Shown: positions 25,111 to 34,887 of the stretch, piece by piece
How the letters are laid out: every line of letters begins with the position of its first letter
Numbering within the stretch: the first letter of the stretch is position 1
Made by a program: the position numbers and the translations under genes
DNA from: an uncultured Eubacteriales bacterium
GTDB lineage: Bacteria; Bacillota; Clostridia; Lachnospirales; Cellulosilyticaceae
Assembly: GCA_900551325.1 (NCBI GenBank)
Contig: URVM01000020.1
Location: 1-60,054 of the forward strand
Direction of reading: 5' to 3'
Length of the DNA stretch: 60,054 nt
Notes under the pieces: generated by a model
What the model saw: the letters and a program-made list of their open reading frames with translations, nothing else
Databases searched by the model: none
Told to the model about the DNA's origin: nothing

Positions 25111-28100
25111 ATGGCAATGAAACATACAACACGACATATTAACTTTAATCGAAACTGGAAATTTTGCTGGGGTGGAGACAGTAATCACCCTCAAGAGGAT
25201 ATGAGTAAGGCTTATGAAATAAATTATGATGATTCCAATTGGAGAAGTTTGGATTTACCACATGATTGGAGTATAGAGTTTGACTTTAATATTGAAAATT
25301 CTTTAGTAGGTTCAGAAGCAGGATACTTAGATGGTGGTATAGGTTGGTATCGTAAAGCTTTTGTACTGCCAAAAGAGATGAAAGATAAAAAAGTGGCTAT
25401 TCATTTTGGTGGTGTGTATATGGATAGTACAGTGTATGTAAATGGTAAACAAGTGGGGAAATATCCTAATGGTTATATGCCTTTTACATATGATATTACA
25501 GAGTATATGATTGCTGATGGTATGACAGAAAATACGATTGCAGTAAAGGTAGTCAATGAACAGCCTAGTAGTAGATGGTATTCAGGTAGTGGTATTTATC
25601 GTGATGTAGAACTTGTAGTGACACATCCTGTACATATAGTAGAATATGGTACTTTTATTACTACATCTTTTATTGAAGAGGAGTATGGAAAGGGCAAGGC
25701 TACAGTTTGTGTAGAAACAGAAATTAAAAATGCTTCTACATCTGCAAGTACTATTAAAGTAAGACAGACTGTTTATGACTATGAGGGGAACTTAGTTGAA
25801 GTAGACGAAGTAGAGTGTGTAGAAGTCTTTCTTTTACCAGGAGAAGTGAAAAAAGTAAAGCAAACTATGTGTGTAAGTAATCCAAAGCTTTGGTCTATTC
25901 ATACACCGAATCTTTATAAGATGGGGACAGAGCTTCTATTAGAAGATGAAGTTGTAGATACATATGAATCAAGATGGGGCTTTAAGTGGGTGAAATTTGA
26001 TGCTAATGATGGATTTTTCCTAAATGGAGAATGGATGAAGCTTAAAGGTGTATGTATGCATCATGACCAGGGGGCCCTTGGTGCAGTAGCTAATACCCGT
26101 GCACTAGAGCGTCAAATGGAAATTATGCAGGAAATGGGAGCTAATGCTATTCGTGTAACGCATAATCCGGCAGCAGATGATTTACTTAGAATTTGTGATG
26201 AAAAAGGACTTATGGTTATTGATGAAGCCTTTGATACATGGTATTGGAGTAAGAAACAGTATGATTTAGGACGTTTCTTTAGTCAAGAATCTAGCAGTCA
26301 TCCAGAAGGTGGGGGTACAGTAACTTGGGCAGAGTTTGACCTTAAACGTATGGTTAAAAGAGGGCGTAACTTCCCATGTATCATTAAATGGTCTGTAGGA
26401 AATGAAGTAGGGGAAGCTACAGGGGATAAACGTTCTTTAGAAACTATTAAGAATATGAAAAAATGGGTAGCAGAAATTGACCCAACAAGAGGCATTACAC
26501 AAGGTGTTGATAAATTTAGATTTGGAAACGGTGAAGGCGACCATGAATATATAGCCGAAGTACAAGATACAGTAGGCTTTAACTATGCTGAAGGTAACTA
26601 TGATAGTATTCATAAAAAGCATCCAGATTGGGCTCTTTATGGTTCAGAAACTTCTTCAGCTACAAAATCAAGAGGTGTATATAGCCACCCAGATACAATA
26701 GGAAGTCATGACGCAGATGTACATGAAGACTATCAACAATCTTCTTATGATAATGACCATGTAGCTTGGGGTGCTACAGCAAGCCATGCATGGATTCAAG
26801 ATAGAGATCGTAAATTTATAGCAGGTCAGTTTATTTGGACTGGTTTTGATTATATTGGTGAACCAACCCCATGGCACAATACAGGAGGCCCAGGACATAG
26901 CTTATCACCAAAGAGTTCTTACTTTGGTATTGTAGATACAGCAGGTTTCCCTAAAGATGATTACTACTTATATCAAAGTGTATGGAAGAATGTAGAACAA
27001 AGTCCAATGGTACATATATTACCACATTGGAACTGGGAAGATGAGGGGCTAAGAAGTAAGGTAACAGGAACAGATGGGAAAATTCCACTAAGAGTTTATT
27101 CTAATGCACCACATATAGAACTTCTTATAAATGGTGTAAGCTATGGTACGAAGTCTTTCACACAAAAATTAACAAACTATGGTTTTAAATATCAGCAACA
27201 ATCTGAAACAAGTGAAAAGCTTTACTTAGAGTGGCGTTTAGACTATGCTTATGCACCTGGTACAGTAATTGAAGCCATTGCTAAAAATGATAAAGGTGAA
27301 AAGATAGCACAAGATAAGATTGTTACAGCAGATAAAGCTTATGGTATAAAACTCTATGCGGATAGAAGCGAAATTTGTGCAGATGATAAAGATCTTTCTT
27401 ATATTACTGTAGATATAGTAGATGCTAATGGAAACTTTGTGCCAACAGCAGATAACGAAGTAGAATTTGAGATTATGGGTGAAGGAAGGATTGTAGGTGT
27501 AGATAATGGTAACCCTATAAGTCATGAACGCTATAAAGCTCAAACAGATGGAACCTGGAAACGTAAAGCATTTAATGGAAAGGCTCTTGTTATCGTACAA
27601 AGTACCATTAAGGCAGGAAGCTTTACATTAAAAGCTCATTCTAAAGAGTTAGAAGATGCTACACTGACTATTACTACAAAAGTATGTGAGCAAGCATATA
27701 CAATAAATAGTCTAGACACACCTATAGATGAGGCTGTAGAAGTAGGTAATGAACGTATTATAGCATTTGCTCCAGTGGAGATCATTGGTGAAGTAGGAGA
27801 AGTACCAACCTTACCACAAACAATAAGAGCTAGATACAACACAGGTATTTCAAAGTTTGTAAGCGTAAACTGGGAAACTATTTCTAAAGATCAGTGTACA
27901 AGTTACAAGGAGTTTGAAGTAGCAGGTACAGTAGAAGGACAAGACCTTGTAGTAAGAGCAAAAGTTATTATAAGAGGTATTGTTGCTACACAATCTATAT
28001 GTGTTGCAACAACTAAGGGGGTACCACCAACACTTCCTGAAAAAGTCATGGCCTACTATAGTGATGGTACAAAGGAAGAAAAAGGTGTGAAATGGGATAA

Positions 28101-29016
28101 AGAGACTATAGACAGCACACAGGTAGGTATTGTACCAGTTTGTGGAACCCTTCACGGTACACAAGTCGTGATACAAGCAAGTGTAAGAGTTGTAGCACAA
28201 GCTGAAGAAATGAAAATGACTACAAACTATGCAAAACAATGGACAGGTTCACAATTCCCAGCAGCCTTAGCTTCCTTTACACAGGATGAAGATACTAAAG
28301 ATTGTATTAGTGCAGTGAATGATACCATCGTAGAGTTTGAAGGAGAAAATCCAAATCGATGGACTAACTACCAAGCATCACCTCGTGCTAAAGATTGGGT
28401 AGGCATTTTATTTGCAGAAGGTGGCAATATTACACAGCGCTACATTGATACTATAAAGGTAGGATTCTGTATTGATGATGAAGTAGGTGCACCAGAAAAC
28501 TTTACTATTGAGTACTATGTTCCAAAAGATGAGCCAGGTGTACCAAGAAACTTTGGTCACGTAACAGAAGGTGATTTAGCAGATGAAGGTAACTGGCAAG
28601 CAGTGGAAGGCTTAAAGGAAAGTACCCATTTAGTAGAGGGTGGAGTAATGCAAACCTTTACATTTAATACCGCACATACCTATGCGATTCGTCTGAATAT
28701 GACCCCTCAAGAAGAACTAAAAGGTATTGGTATAACAGAGCTTGAAGCTTACGGAAAAGAAGCTGTTAGTCATGATACATATGAGATAGAAGCTATCTTA
28801 GTAGAAGGAAAGAATATATTAGATGCCTTTGATGAGGCTAGAAACTACACTTATAAAGGTGATAGTAGTACACCAAAAGTAGAAGTACAAGTAACAAATC
28901 ATGCACGTGTAACCCTTGTACCAACGGTGGAAAGAAATAATAAGATAACAATAGAAATCATGCCTGAAAATGGTGATGTAACACAAACCAAAGTCTATAC
29001 AATAGATGTAGATTAA
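25111..29016 (+). CDS. GH2 family beta-galactosidase-like enzyme, multidomain
   Basis: Retaining glycosidase, probably beta-galactosidase or a related exo-enzyme acting inside the cell (no signal peptide). About 1,301 residues, longer than usual. Order: sugar-binding jelly roll, Ig-like domain, TIM barrel, DUF4982-like region, two Big_4-like domains with DGTKEEKGVKWDKE-type repeats, and a C-terminal beta-rich discoidin-like module. The acid/base Glu is in SVGNEVGEA (Glu432) and the nucleophile is likely the Glu of YGSETSS (Glu513), counted from the chosen start. ATG 25111 is preferred over ATG 25096 because a GGAG site lies 8 bases before it. Surface-type Big_4 domains on a protein without export signal are odd. 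Confidence 0.88.
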   Translation: MAMKHTTRHINFNRNWKFCWGGDSNHPQEDMSKAYEINYDDSNWRSLDLPHDWSIEFDFNIENSLVGSEAGYLDGGIGWYRKAFVLPKEMKDKKVAIHFGGVYMDSTVYVNGKQVGKYPNGYMPFTYDITEYMIADGMTENTIAVKVVNEQPSSRWYSGSGIYRDVELVVTHPVHIVEYGTFITTSFIEEEYGKGKATVCVETEIKNASTSASTIKVRQTVYDYEGNLVEVDEVECVEVFLLPGEVKKVKQTMCVSNPKLWSIHTPNLYKMGTELLLEDEVVDTYESRWGFKWVKFDANDGFFLNGEWMKLKGVCMHHDQGALGAVANTRALERQMEIMQEMGANAIRVTHNPAADDLLRICDEKGLMVIDEAFDTWYWSKKQYDLGRFFSQESSSHPEGGGTVTWAEFDLKRMVKRGRNFPCIIKWSVGNEVGEATGDKRSLETIKNMKKWVAEIDPTRGITQGVDKFRFGNGEGDHEYIAEVQDTVGFNYAEGNYDSIHKKHPDWALYGSETSSATKSRGVYSHPDTIGSHDADVHEDYQQSSYDNDHVAWGATASHAWIQDRDRKFIAGQFIWTGFDYIGEPTPWHNTGGPGHSLSPKSSYFGIVDTAGFPKDDYYLYQSVWKNVEQSPMVHILPHWNWEDEGLRSKVTGTDGKIPLRVYSNAPHIELLINGVSYGTKSFTQKLTNYGFKYQQQSETSEKLYLEWRLDYAYAPGTVIEAIAKNDKGEKIAQDKIVTADKAYGIKLYADRSEICADDKDLSYITVDIVDANGNFVPTADNEVEFEIMGEGRIVGVDNGNPISHERYKAQTDGTWKRKAFNGKALVIVQSTIKAGSFTLKAHSKELEDATLTITTKVCEQAYTINSLDTPIDEAVEVGNERIIAFAPVEIIGEVGEVPTLPQTIRARYNTGISKFVSVNWETISKDQCTSYKEFEVAGTVEGQDLVVRAKVIIRGIVATQSICVATTKGVPPTLPEKVMAYYSDGTKEEKGVKWDKETIDSTQVGIVPVCGTLHGTQVVIQASVRVVAQAEEMKMTTNYAKQWTGSQFPAALASFTQDEDTKDCISAVNDTIVEFEGENPNRWTNYQASPRAKDWVGILFAEGGNITQRYIDTIKVGFCIDDEVGAPENFTIEYYVPKDEPGVPRNFGHVTEGDLADEGNWQAVEGLKESTHLVEGGVMQTFTFNTAHTYAIRLNMTPQEELKGIGITELEAYGKEAVSHDTYEIEAILVEGKNILDAFDEARNYTYKGDSSTPKVEVQVTNHARVTLVPTVERNNKITIEIMPENGDVTQTKVYTIDVD

Positions 29017-29094
29017 GAGATAGTAGTAAAAGTTAGTAAGATAGATGTAAGTTTAAAACTTAAAAATCTAAAGGCTAAAGTTTAAGGATAAATG

Positions 29095-29149
29095 AAAACC
29101 CCCTAGGGAGTAATGTGACTTACTGACACATTGTACCTAGGGGGTTTTT
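29095..29149 (+). terminator. Bidirectional terminator between GH2 and GH35 genes
   Basis: AACCCCCTAGG pairs with CCTAGGGGGTT; five T follow on the plus strand and a GGTTTTCATT run on the minus strand. It serves the two convergent glycosidase genes. Confidence 0.88.
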
Positions 29150-29167
29150 GTATGTAAAAGGAGTGGA

Positions 29168-30889
29168 TTAGCCAAGAATTGGATAATCTATAAATTCTAC
29201 ACTTGGTTCTTTAACACCATGTTGTTCGAAAATAATAATCTCATTTGCGCCTTCTTTAAGAAGCCCGCTTGGGATAAAGAGCGTTTCTTGTGGTCCAATA
29301 TTCCAGTAACGACCAATATTGAAACCATTAACAACTACAAAACCTTTAGTAAGGTTTTCAAATTTAAGGAAGGTGTCAGCTACCTCATCTACCATAAGTG
29401 TAGCTTCATAGAAGCAAGGTTTATTTGTAGGTGTTATACCTTCTTTAAATTCTACCTTAGATAAGTCTTTCATATCTAAATTGTAAATATCATAACCAAA
29501 AGTAAAGCATCCACCTAAAGTAATACCTTCAGAAACACCTTTATAATCTTTTAGTTTTGTACCGTAGTTAATACGTCCTAAGTTTTCAACAAGTACATCT
29601 AGTTGAACCCCTTCTTCAGGGATAGCAAAAGATAATTTTTGCTCTTCATCACGCATATAAACACCAAGTTCTTCGTGATCTACAAAGATTTGAGCACGGT
29701 CACGTACTTCTAAAAGGCCAAGATTTAGTTCTTGACGAGGTCCTTCAACGTGTTTGCGGTATAAAATATAACCATAGTCTTGACCGAAATGTTCCATATT
29801 ACGTGGGCTAGCAGAAGTGTGTTTTGTAGCAAGATTATCTAAGTTATCAAAAAGGAAAGCTTGTTTTGTAAAGTTAAGTTTGCCATAAGCTTTCTTTTTC
29901 GTATTAGCTGGAATGTCATATGGGATTTTGCCAAAGTGTTTTTCAAGACATTCTCTTACTTCTAAGTAAGTCTTAGTAATATCACCTGCTTCAGTAAGAA
30001 GAGCGCAATAATCATAGCTTGTAGCTGTAGGACAGTAGCCATCCACATGATCATAGTTAGCACCATTATAAAAACCAAAGTTTGTGCCACCAAAGAACAT
30101 ATAGAAGTTTACATGAGCTTTATGACCAATCATATCTTCTAAAACTTTTACAACATCAGCACTTTCTCTTGTATGATGTTCTTTACCCCAATGGTCAAAC
30201 CAACCATCCCAAAATTCCATACATGTTACAGGTGCATCAGGCTGACGTTTTCTAAGTTGAGAGAAGTTCCAATCTGCACCAGAACCAAAGTTAACTGTTT
30301 TAAATACATCAGGTAGTGTACCACCAGTAAGCATATGGTCAGGACCACCATCAGAAGTGAAAAATTCCACATCAACACCACGTTTAGTAAGTCCATTCTT
30401 AATATGATTTAAATAGTTTTTATCGTCCCCATAACTTCCATATTCGTTTTCAACTTGAACAGCAATAATAGGGCCACCCTTTGTACATTGGAAAGGTACA
30501 ATACGTGGAATAAGTACATCAAACCAATCATCCACATGTTTTAAGTAGTCTTCATCATAACAACGAAGTACCATATTTTTATCTTGAAGTAGCCAAGCTG
30601 GTAGGCCACCAAAATCCCATTCAGTACAAATATATGGACCTGGACGAAGGATAACAGCAAGTTCTAATTCTGCTGCAAGCTCTAAAAAGTACTCAAGGTC
30701 AAAATGACCATCAAATACATATTTGCCTTTTTCAGGTTCATGGAGATTCCAAGGAACATAAGTTTCAACTGTATTAAAGCCACAAGCTTTAAGTTTAAGT
30801 AGACGGTCCTTGTAATCAGACTTAAGCAATCTAAAGTAGTGGATAGCACCACTAATAATAGGTTGTTCTTGATTTGATAATGATAACAT
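29168..30889 (-). CDS. GH35 family beta-galactosidase
   Basis: Retaining beta-galactosidase, 573 residues, no signal peptide, so cytoplasmic. The family signature is clear: GPYICTEWDFGGLPAWLL near residue 83, the acid/base Glu149 in VENEYGSYG, and the nucleophile Glu225 in CMEFWDGWFDHWG. The C-terminal part holds two jelly-roll domains typical of bacterial GH35. It is divergent from the sulfatase, with a 297-base shared promoter region, and convergent with the GH2 gene. Together they suggest removal of beta-galactose from imported oligosaccharides. Confidence 0.93.
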   Translation of the reverse strand: MLSLSNQEQPIISGAIHYFRLLKSDYKDRLLKLKACGFNTVETYVPWNLHEPEKGKYVFDGHFDLEYFLELAAELELAVILRPGPYICTEWDFGGLPAWLLQDKNMVLRCYDEDYLKHVDDWFDVLIPRIVPFQCTKGGPIIAVQVENEYGSYGDDKNYLNHIKNGLTKRGVDVEFFTSDGGPDHMLTGGTLPDVFKTVNFGSGADWNFSQLRKRQPDAPVTCMEFWDGWFDHWGKEHHTRESADVVKVLEDMIGHKAHVNFYMFFGGTNFGFYNGANYDHVDGYCPTATSYDYCALLTEAGDITKTYLEVRECLEKHFGKIPYDIPANTKKKAYGKLNFTKQAFLFDNLDNLATKHTSASPRNMEHFGQDYGYILYRKHVEGPRQELNLGLLEVRDRAQIFVDHEELGVYMRDEEQKLSFAIPEEGVQLDVLVENLGRINYGTKLKDYKGVSEGITLGGCFTFGYDIYNLDMKDLSKVEFKEGITPTNKPCFYEATLMVDEVADTFLKFENLTKGFVVVNGFNIGRYWNIGPQETLFIPSGLLKEGANEIIIFEQHGVKEPSVEFIDYPILG

Positions 30890-31017
30890 GAAGTAATCCT
30901 TTCTGTATGCTCATAACTAAATAGTAAAAAAACTTGTATTTTACTAAATAAAAATGAACTTAACTATATGTTTTAATCTTATTATAGTATAATATAAACA
31001 AAAGTACAGTGTAAATG

Positions 31018-31048
31018 TAATTTTATTATTATATAAATAATAAAATTA
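31018..31048. promoter_or_regulatory. AT-only palindrome between divergent GH35 and sulfatase genes
   Basis: A perfect 13-base inverted repeat (TAATTTTATTATT, spacer ATATA, AATAATAAAATTA) lies midway in the divergent promoter region. It could be an operator shared by both genes. The absence of any G or C makes a chance origin in AT-rich DNA quite possible. Confidence 0.3.
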
Positions 31049-31186
31049 AGACATATAAATAGAATATTGGCTTAAAATTTACATTAAAATACAAAGTAAA
31101 AAAAACTAAAATTTTAAAGCTGAAATATTTTAGTTTTAAGAAAAGCTAAAGTTAGAAAAATATATAATAGAAGAGAGGAATTAAGA

Positions 31187-32686
31187 ATGAATAAACCAAA
31201 TATTGTTGTAATTATTTCAGACGACCATGGATATTGGGCACTAGGAGCTAGTGGGAATAAAGAAGTTCAAACACCTAACTTAGACCGTATAGCCCATGAA
31301 GGAGTACGCTTTACCAATTGCTTTTGTGCATCCCCAGTATGTTCACCAGCAAGAGCGTCACTTTTTACAGGGAAGATTCCATCTCAACACGGTGTACACG
31401 ACTGGATTAGTAGAGGACATGCGAATGAAGACGATGCAAGTGATAGACTAAAGATGGAAATGTATAAAGAGGAAGTAGAACCAAAGTTTAGTTGGGTAAC
31501 AAACCAGCTTAAAGGTGATAGAGCCGTAAATTATTTAGAAGGACATACATGTTTTACACAGGTACTAGCAGATGCAGGTTATACTTGTGGTCTTAGTGGT
31601 AAGTGGCATTTAGGGGATAGTGGTAATCCTCAAGCAGGCTTTAGCTACTGGCAAACCATTGCTTTAGGTGGGGACCATTACTACAATGCAGCAGTTATGC
31701 AAGGAGATAAATTTGATATATTACCAGAAGGTGAATATTTAACAGATTACATAACAGATAGAGCATTAAACTTTTTAGAAGAGCAAAAAGATAAGGAAGC
31801 ACCATTTTATTTAAGTGTACACTATACAGCACCACATGCGCCTTGGGATAGAGGAGAACATCCAAAAGAGTTTTATGACCTTTATGAAGATTGCCCTTTT
31901 GAATCTGTAGAAGATGCACCAGGTCATCCATGGGGAGGTTATAAAGGTTATACGAAAGAGCAAATGAAAACAGTGAAAGAAAATAGTTTAAAAGGATACT
32001 ATGCAGCTATTTCAGCTATGGATAAAGGAATAGGAGAAATTTTAGATTACTTAGATGAAAAGGGTCTGACAGAAGATACGATTATTTTCTTTACAGGGGA
32101 TAATGGTATGAGTATGGGACACCATGGGATTATTGGAAAAGGGAATGGAACTTTCCCTATGAATATGTATGATACAGCAGTGAAAGTACCAGCACTCTTA
32201 AGATATCCTAGAGCTTTAAAAGGTGGGCAAGTGAAAGATGAACTTATTAGTCATTATGACATTGTACCAACATTACTAGATTATTTTTCTTTTGAGCACA
32301 ATATAGATTTAAGTACTTTACCAGGTAGAAGCTTCTTACCTATTTTAAAAAGTGAAACCTTGGTAGATCAAGGTGAGATTGTGATCATGGATGAATATGG
32401 CCCAACCCGTATGATTCGTACTAGGGAGTGGAAGTACATTCACCGTTACCCATATGGAGACCATGAACTTTATGATTTAGTCAATGATCCAGATGAGAAA
32501 GTTAATTTAATCAATCACCCTGATTACCAAGGGAAAAAAGAAGAGCTTTTTGCAAAGCTAGAAAACTGGTATTTCAAATATGCAGATCCACGAGTAGACG
32601 GTAAATGTGAGCCTGTTACAGGACTTGGACAACTTGGTCTATGTGGCATACATAAAGAAGGAAAAAGTGCATTTATTCAGCGATAG
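31187..32686 (+). CDS. Cys-type sulfatase (arylsulfatase family)
   Basis: Hydrolyses sulfate esters, here probably on a sulfated sugar, 499 residues. The active-site signature CSPAR (Cys52 to Arg56 in SPVCSPARASLFTGK) becomes formylglycine after modification. Metal-binding Asp12 and Asp13 are in ISDDHG, and FTGDNGM supplies the second Asp/Asn pair. No signal peptide, so it acts in the cytoplasm. In anaerobes the Cys is oxidised by the radical SAM enzyme anSME; none is recognised in this window. Its 3' end overlaps the convergent DUF4091 gene by 14 bases. Confidence 0.92.
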   Translation: MNKPNIVVIISDDHGYWALGASGNKEVQTPNLDRIAHEGVRFTNCFCASPVCSPARASLFTGKIPSQHGVHDWISRGHANEDDASDRLKMEMYKEEVEPKFSWVTNQLKGDRAVNYLEGHTCFTQVLADAGYTCGLSGKWHLGDSGNPQAGFSYWQTIALGGDHYYNAAVMQGDKFDILPEGEYLTDYITDRALNFLEEQKDKEAPFYLSVHYTAPHAPWDRGEHPKEFYDLYEDCPFESVEDAPGHPWGGYKGYTKEQMKTVKENSLKGYYAAISAMDKGIGEILDYLDEKGLTEDTIIFFTGDNGMSMGHHGIIGKGNGTFPMNMYDTAVKVPALLRYPRALKGGQVKDELISHYDIVPTLLDYFSFEHNIDLSTLPGRSFLPILKSETLVDQGEIVIMDEYGPTRMIRTREWKYIHRYPYGDHELYDLVNDPDEKVNLINHPDYQGKKEELFAKLENWYFKYADPRVDGKCEPVTGLGQLGLCGIHKEGKSAFIQR

Positions 32687-34334
32687 TAGTAAGCTTAACA
32701 ATTTCCTTATTAATTGTATTTCTAAAGTTTAAAATATAAGAAGCACTGTGAGGGTAGCTAGAAAAAGTAATAGGTTTATCTAGTGCACCCTCCATAAGCT
32801 CTAATACATGCTCCTTAGAAGTAAGACAAGCAAGAAGTTCCATAGCACGTAAATCATAAAGTGCATCAGCAAAAACTTTAAGACGGATAGAGTCTATAGC
32901 TCCATTTTCGCCAGGATAAACTAAGAAAGCATCACCAGAAGGGAAGGCACACCCGGCATCTGTTATTCTATAAGGATCAATAGGTGAGATAGAGTATTGA
33001 TTATTATAGAAGTTATAGCCCCAATGTAAAAATCCAGCAATATCATATTTAAATAATTGTAAACCGATAATACGGTTACGGAAGCTAGGAAGTGCCATAA
33101 AACGATTACTTACTTTATCTGCTTGTGCACAACAATAGTAAGTCCAAAGGTTAGGCACACCTGCTTCAATAAATGGATGAATATGATCATTACTTGGAAT
33201 AGGATGCTTAAGCGCACCAGTTTCATAAAATTCTAAGTTAGAAAGTGCATCAATAATTGGATAACCTTCTAAGTGACCTGCTACTAAGTTATAAGCATAC
33301 TTATAACTTTCTAACTGGTCTAGGCTAGGTTCATCAGAAATATGGAAGTAGCATTGTTTATCTATATTGCAAGCCTTTAAATAAGCAGTAAGACTAGGTA
33401 AAAAGGCATCTAAGAAAATCTTATAAGCTGGGTCTTTGCTAGATACATCCCAACCAAAGAGTTGTTTGTAGGTACCATCTACAGTAGCCATAATTTTAGG
33501 TGTAGCAAAAGCGCCCCACTGAGTAAAAAGATGAGACATCTCAAAGTACTCCATACCTACTTCTTTACCTATTTCAATCCAACGCCCTAATTTATCAAAG
33601 TTAAAGCTATAAGAACCTTCATTTTGTACCACATCTACTAACTGAACAGTAAGACGCTCCCCACCGATTTGGGTATCTAAAGGTGGTGTAAAAAGTGGTG
33701 TTAAAATCATATTGATACCATGATTTGCAGCAGTAGCCATATAAGACTTGGTTATTTCCCAATACCTTTCGGAAAATACATCTACCCCATAGTAGTTAGC
33801 AATACAATCTGTGTGGAACCATTCTGTATGAATAAGAGATTGTTTAGGTAAAAGCACATCCATAATCTCTAGAGTGAAAGTTTGTCTAGATACTTCAGTA
33901 CCACTGGCATCTTTAAAAATAACAGTAATAGGATATGTACCAACAGGTCTTTTGGTATCATGTGCTACCTCGAACCACAAACTACGCCATTGATTTGGAA
34001 GAACTTTAACTTGTGAGGATACAAGTGGCTGTAATACATCAGGTAACAAACTTGGCATACTTGTTAAAAAATCCTCATCAGGATTTGGTGGACTAGGATA
34101 GTTAGTAGGTACAAGATCCACTGAACGTACACTTATGTAGGATGCTAAAGGTGAATCAATAGTAATTGTAACAGGACCTTTCCATAACCAAGCATGATCT
34201 GTACTTTGATAAGCAATTTGGAAATTAAAAGGCTCATTTTTAAGAACAGAAGGCTGGTCTATAAAATTTGAAACAGGCTGTGTGTCAGGTAAAACCTTTT
34301 CTAAAGATGAAAGAAGTATAGTCGTTAACATCAT
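32673..34334 (-). CDS. DUF4091 domain protein, putative glycoside hydrolase
   Basis: 553 residues with an N-terminal beta-sandwich (about 1-160), a barrel-like middle (about 165-440) and a C-terminal DUF4091-type region (GFLHWGYNFYNNQYSISPID then FPSGDAFLVYPGENG). Proteins with this domain are regarded as probable glycosidases. Candidate acidic residues in DEPSLDQL and nearby strands fit a retaining barrel, but the catalytic pair is not established. No signal peptide. AAGGAG lies 6 bases before the ATG. The stop is inside the end of the sulfatase gene, so the two convergent transcripts share their 3' ends. Confidence 0.8.
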   Translation of the reverse strand: MMLTTILLSSLEKVLPDTQPVSNFIDQPSVLKNEPFNFQIAYQSTDHAWLWKGPVTITIDSPLASYISVRSVDLVPTNYPSPPNPDEDFLTSMPSLLPDVLQPLVSSQVKVLPNQWRSLWFEVAHDTKRPVGTYPITVIFKDASGTEVSRQTFTLEIMDVLLPKQSLIHTEWFHTDCIANYYGVDVFSERYWEITKSYMATAANHGINMILTPLFTPPLDTQIGGERLTVQLVDVVQNEGSYSFNFDKLGRWIEIGKEVGMEYFEMSHLFTQWGAFATPKIMATVDGTYKQLFGWDVSSKDPAYKIFLDAFLPSLTAYLKACNIDKQCYFHISDEPSLDQLESYKYAYNLVAGHLEGYPIIDALSNLEFYETGALKHPIPSNDHIHPFIEAGVPNLWTYYCCAQADKVSNRFMALPSFRNRIIGLQLFKYDIAGFLHWGYNFYNNQYSISPIDPYRITDAGCAFPSGDAFLVYPGENGAIDSIRLKVFADALYDLRAMELLACLTSKEHVLELMEGALDKPITFSSYPHSASYILNFRNTINKEIVKLTTIAE

Positions 34335-34493
34335 GGAAGTCTCCTTTTGATATATTTTTTATGAAGCATATAAATTACCTCAAGTATAAGTGTATAAAAA
34401 TATAGTGTCAATAAAATAACAGTAAAAAAATAATAAAATCACAATAAATTTTACTAACCTTTTATTTATTTTAATACCAATATAAAATTAATT

Positions 34494-34549
34494 GCCTATA
34501 AAAAGCCATTCTCGTATATATGTATATACAAAAATGGCTTTTTATAGGC
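34494..34549 (-). terminator. Strong hairpin terminator after the small gene
   Basis: Seventeen perfect pairs (GCCTATAAAAAGCCATT with AATGGCTTTTTATAGGC) capped by an AT loop that can pair further. It begins 5 bases after the stop of the small minus-strand gene and can act in either direction. Confidence 0.85.
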
Positions 34550-34553
34550 TTAT

Positions 34554-34713
34554 TTATTCCTCATCATTTAATAATCCCTTTGCTACACCAGTTGAAACCC
34601 ACTGATTGTTAGTAGCAGACTTCTTAGCTTTATCATGAAAGTATTTCACACCTTCACAACTTGTATTACCACACCACGCATTGTTCGTAGAAGACTTAGG
34701 TTGTTTTCTCATG
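34554..34713 (-). pseudogene. Tiny gene with a one-base frameshift
   Basis: A perfect GGAGG site lies 7 bases before the ATG at 34713, and a strong terminator follows the stop, so this looks like a real transcription unit. The ATG frame stops after 15 codons (MRKQPKSSTNNCVVW). Skipping one T near 34680 restores a 52-residue protein: MRKQPKSSTNNAWCG, then NTSCEGVKYFHDKAKK, SATNNQWVSTGVAK and GLLNDEE. The two halves share a TNNxW repeat, which supports the repaired frame. Either a sequencing error, a recent mutation or a slippage site. Two Cys are close together; no family recognised. Confidence 0.55.
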
Positions 34714-34887
34714 CTGTTACCTCCATAGATGTGATTTTAAAAACAGTTTGCACACAATTAGTATAAGCAAACTCTTATAGATAAATACTGTTATATATTT
34801 CAACTAAAATCATTAACTCTCTATTTATGAGTCAAACAAAGAACTAATTCATTCTCCAAAACCTATTTATTATACCCTAGACTACAC

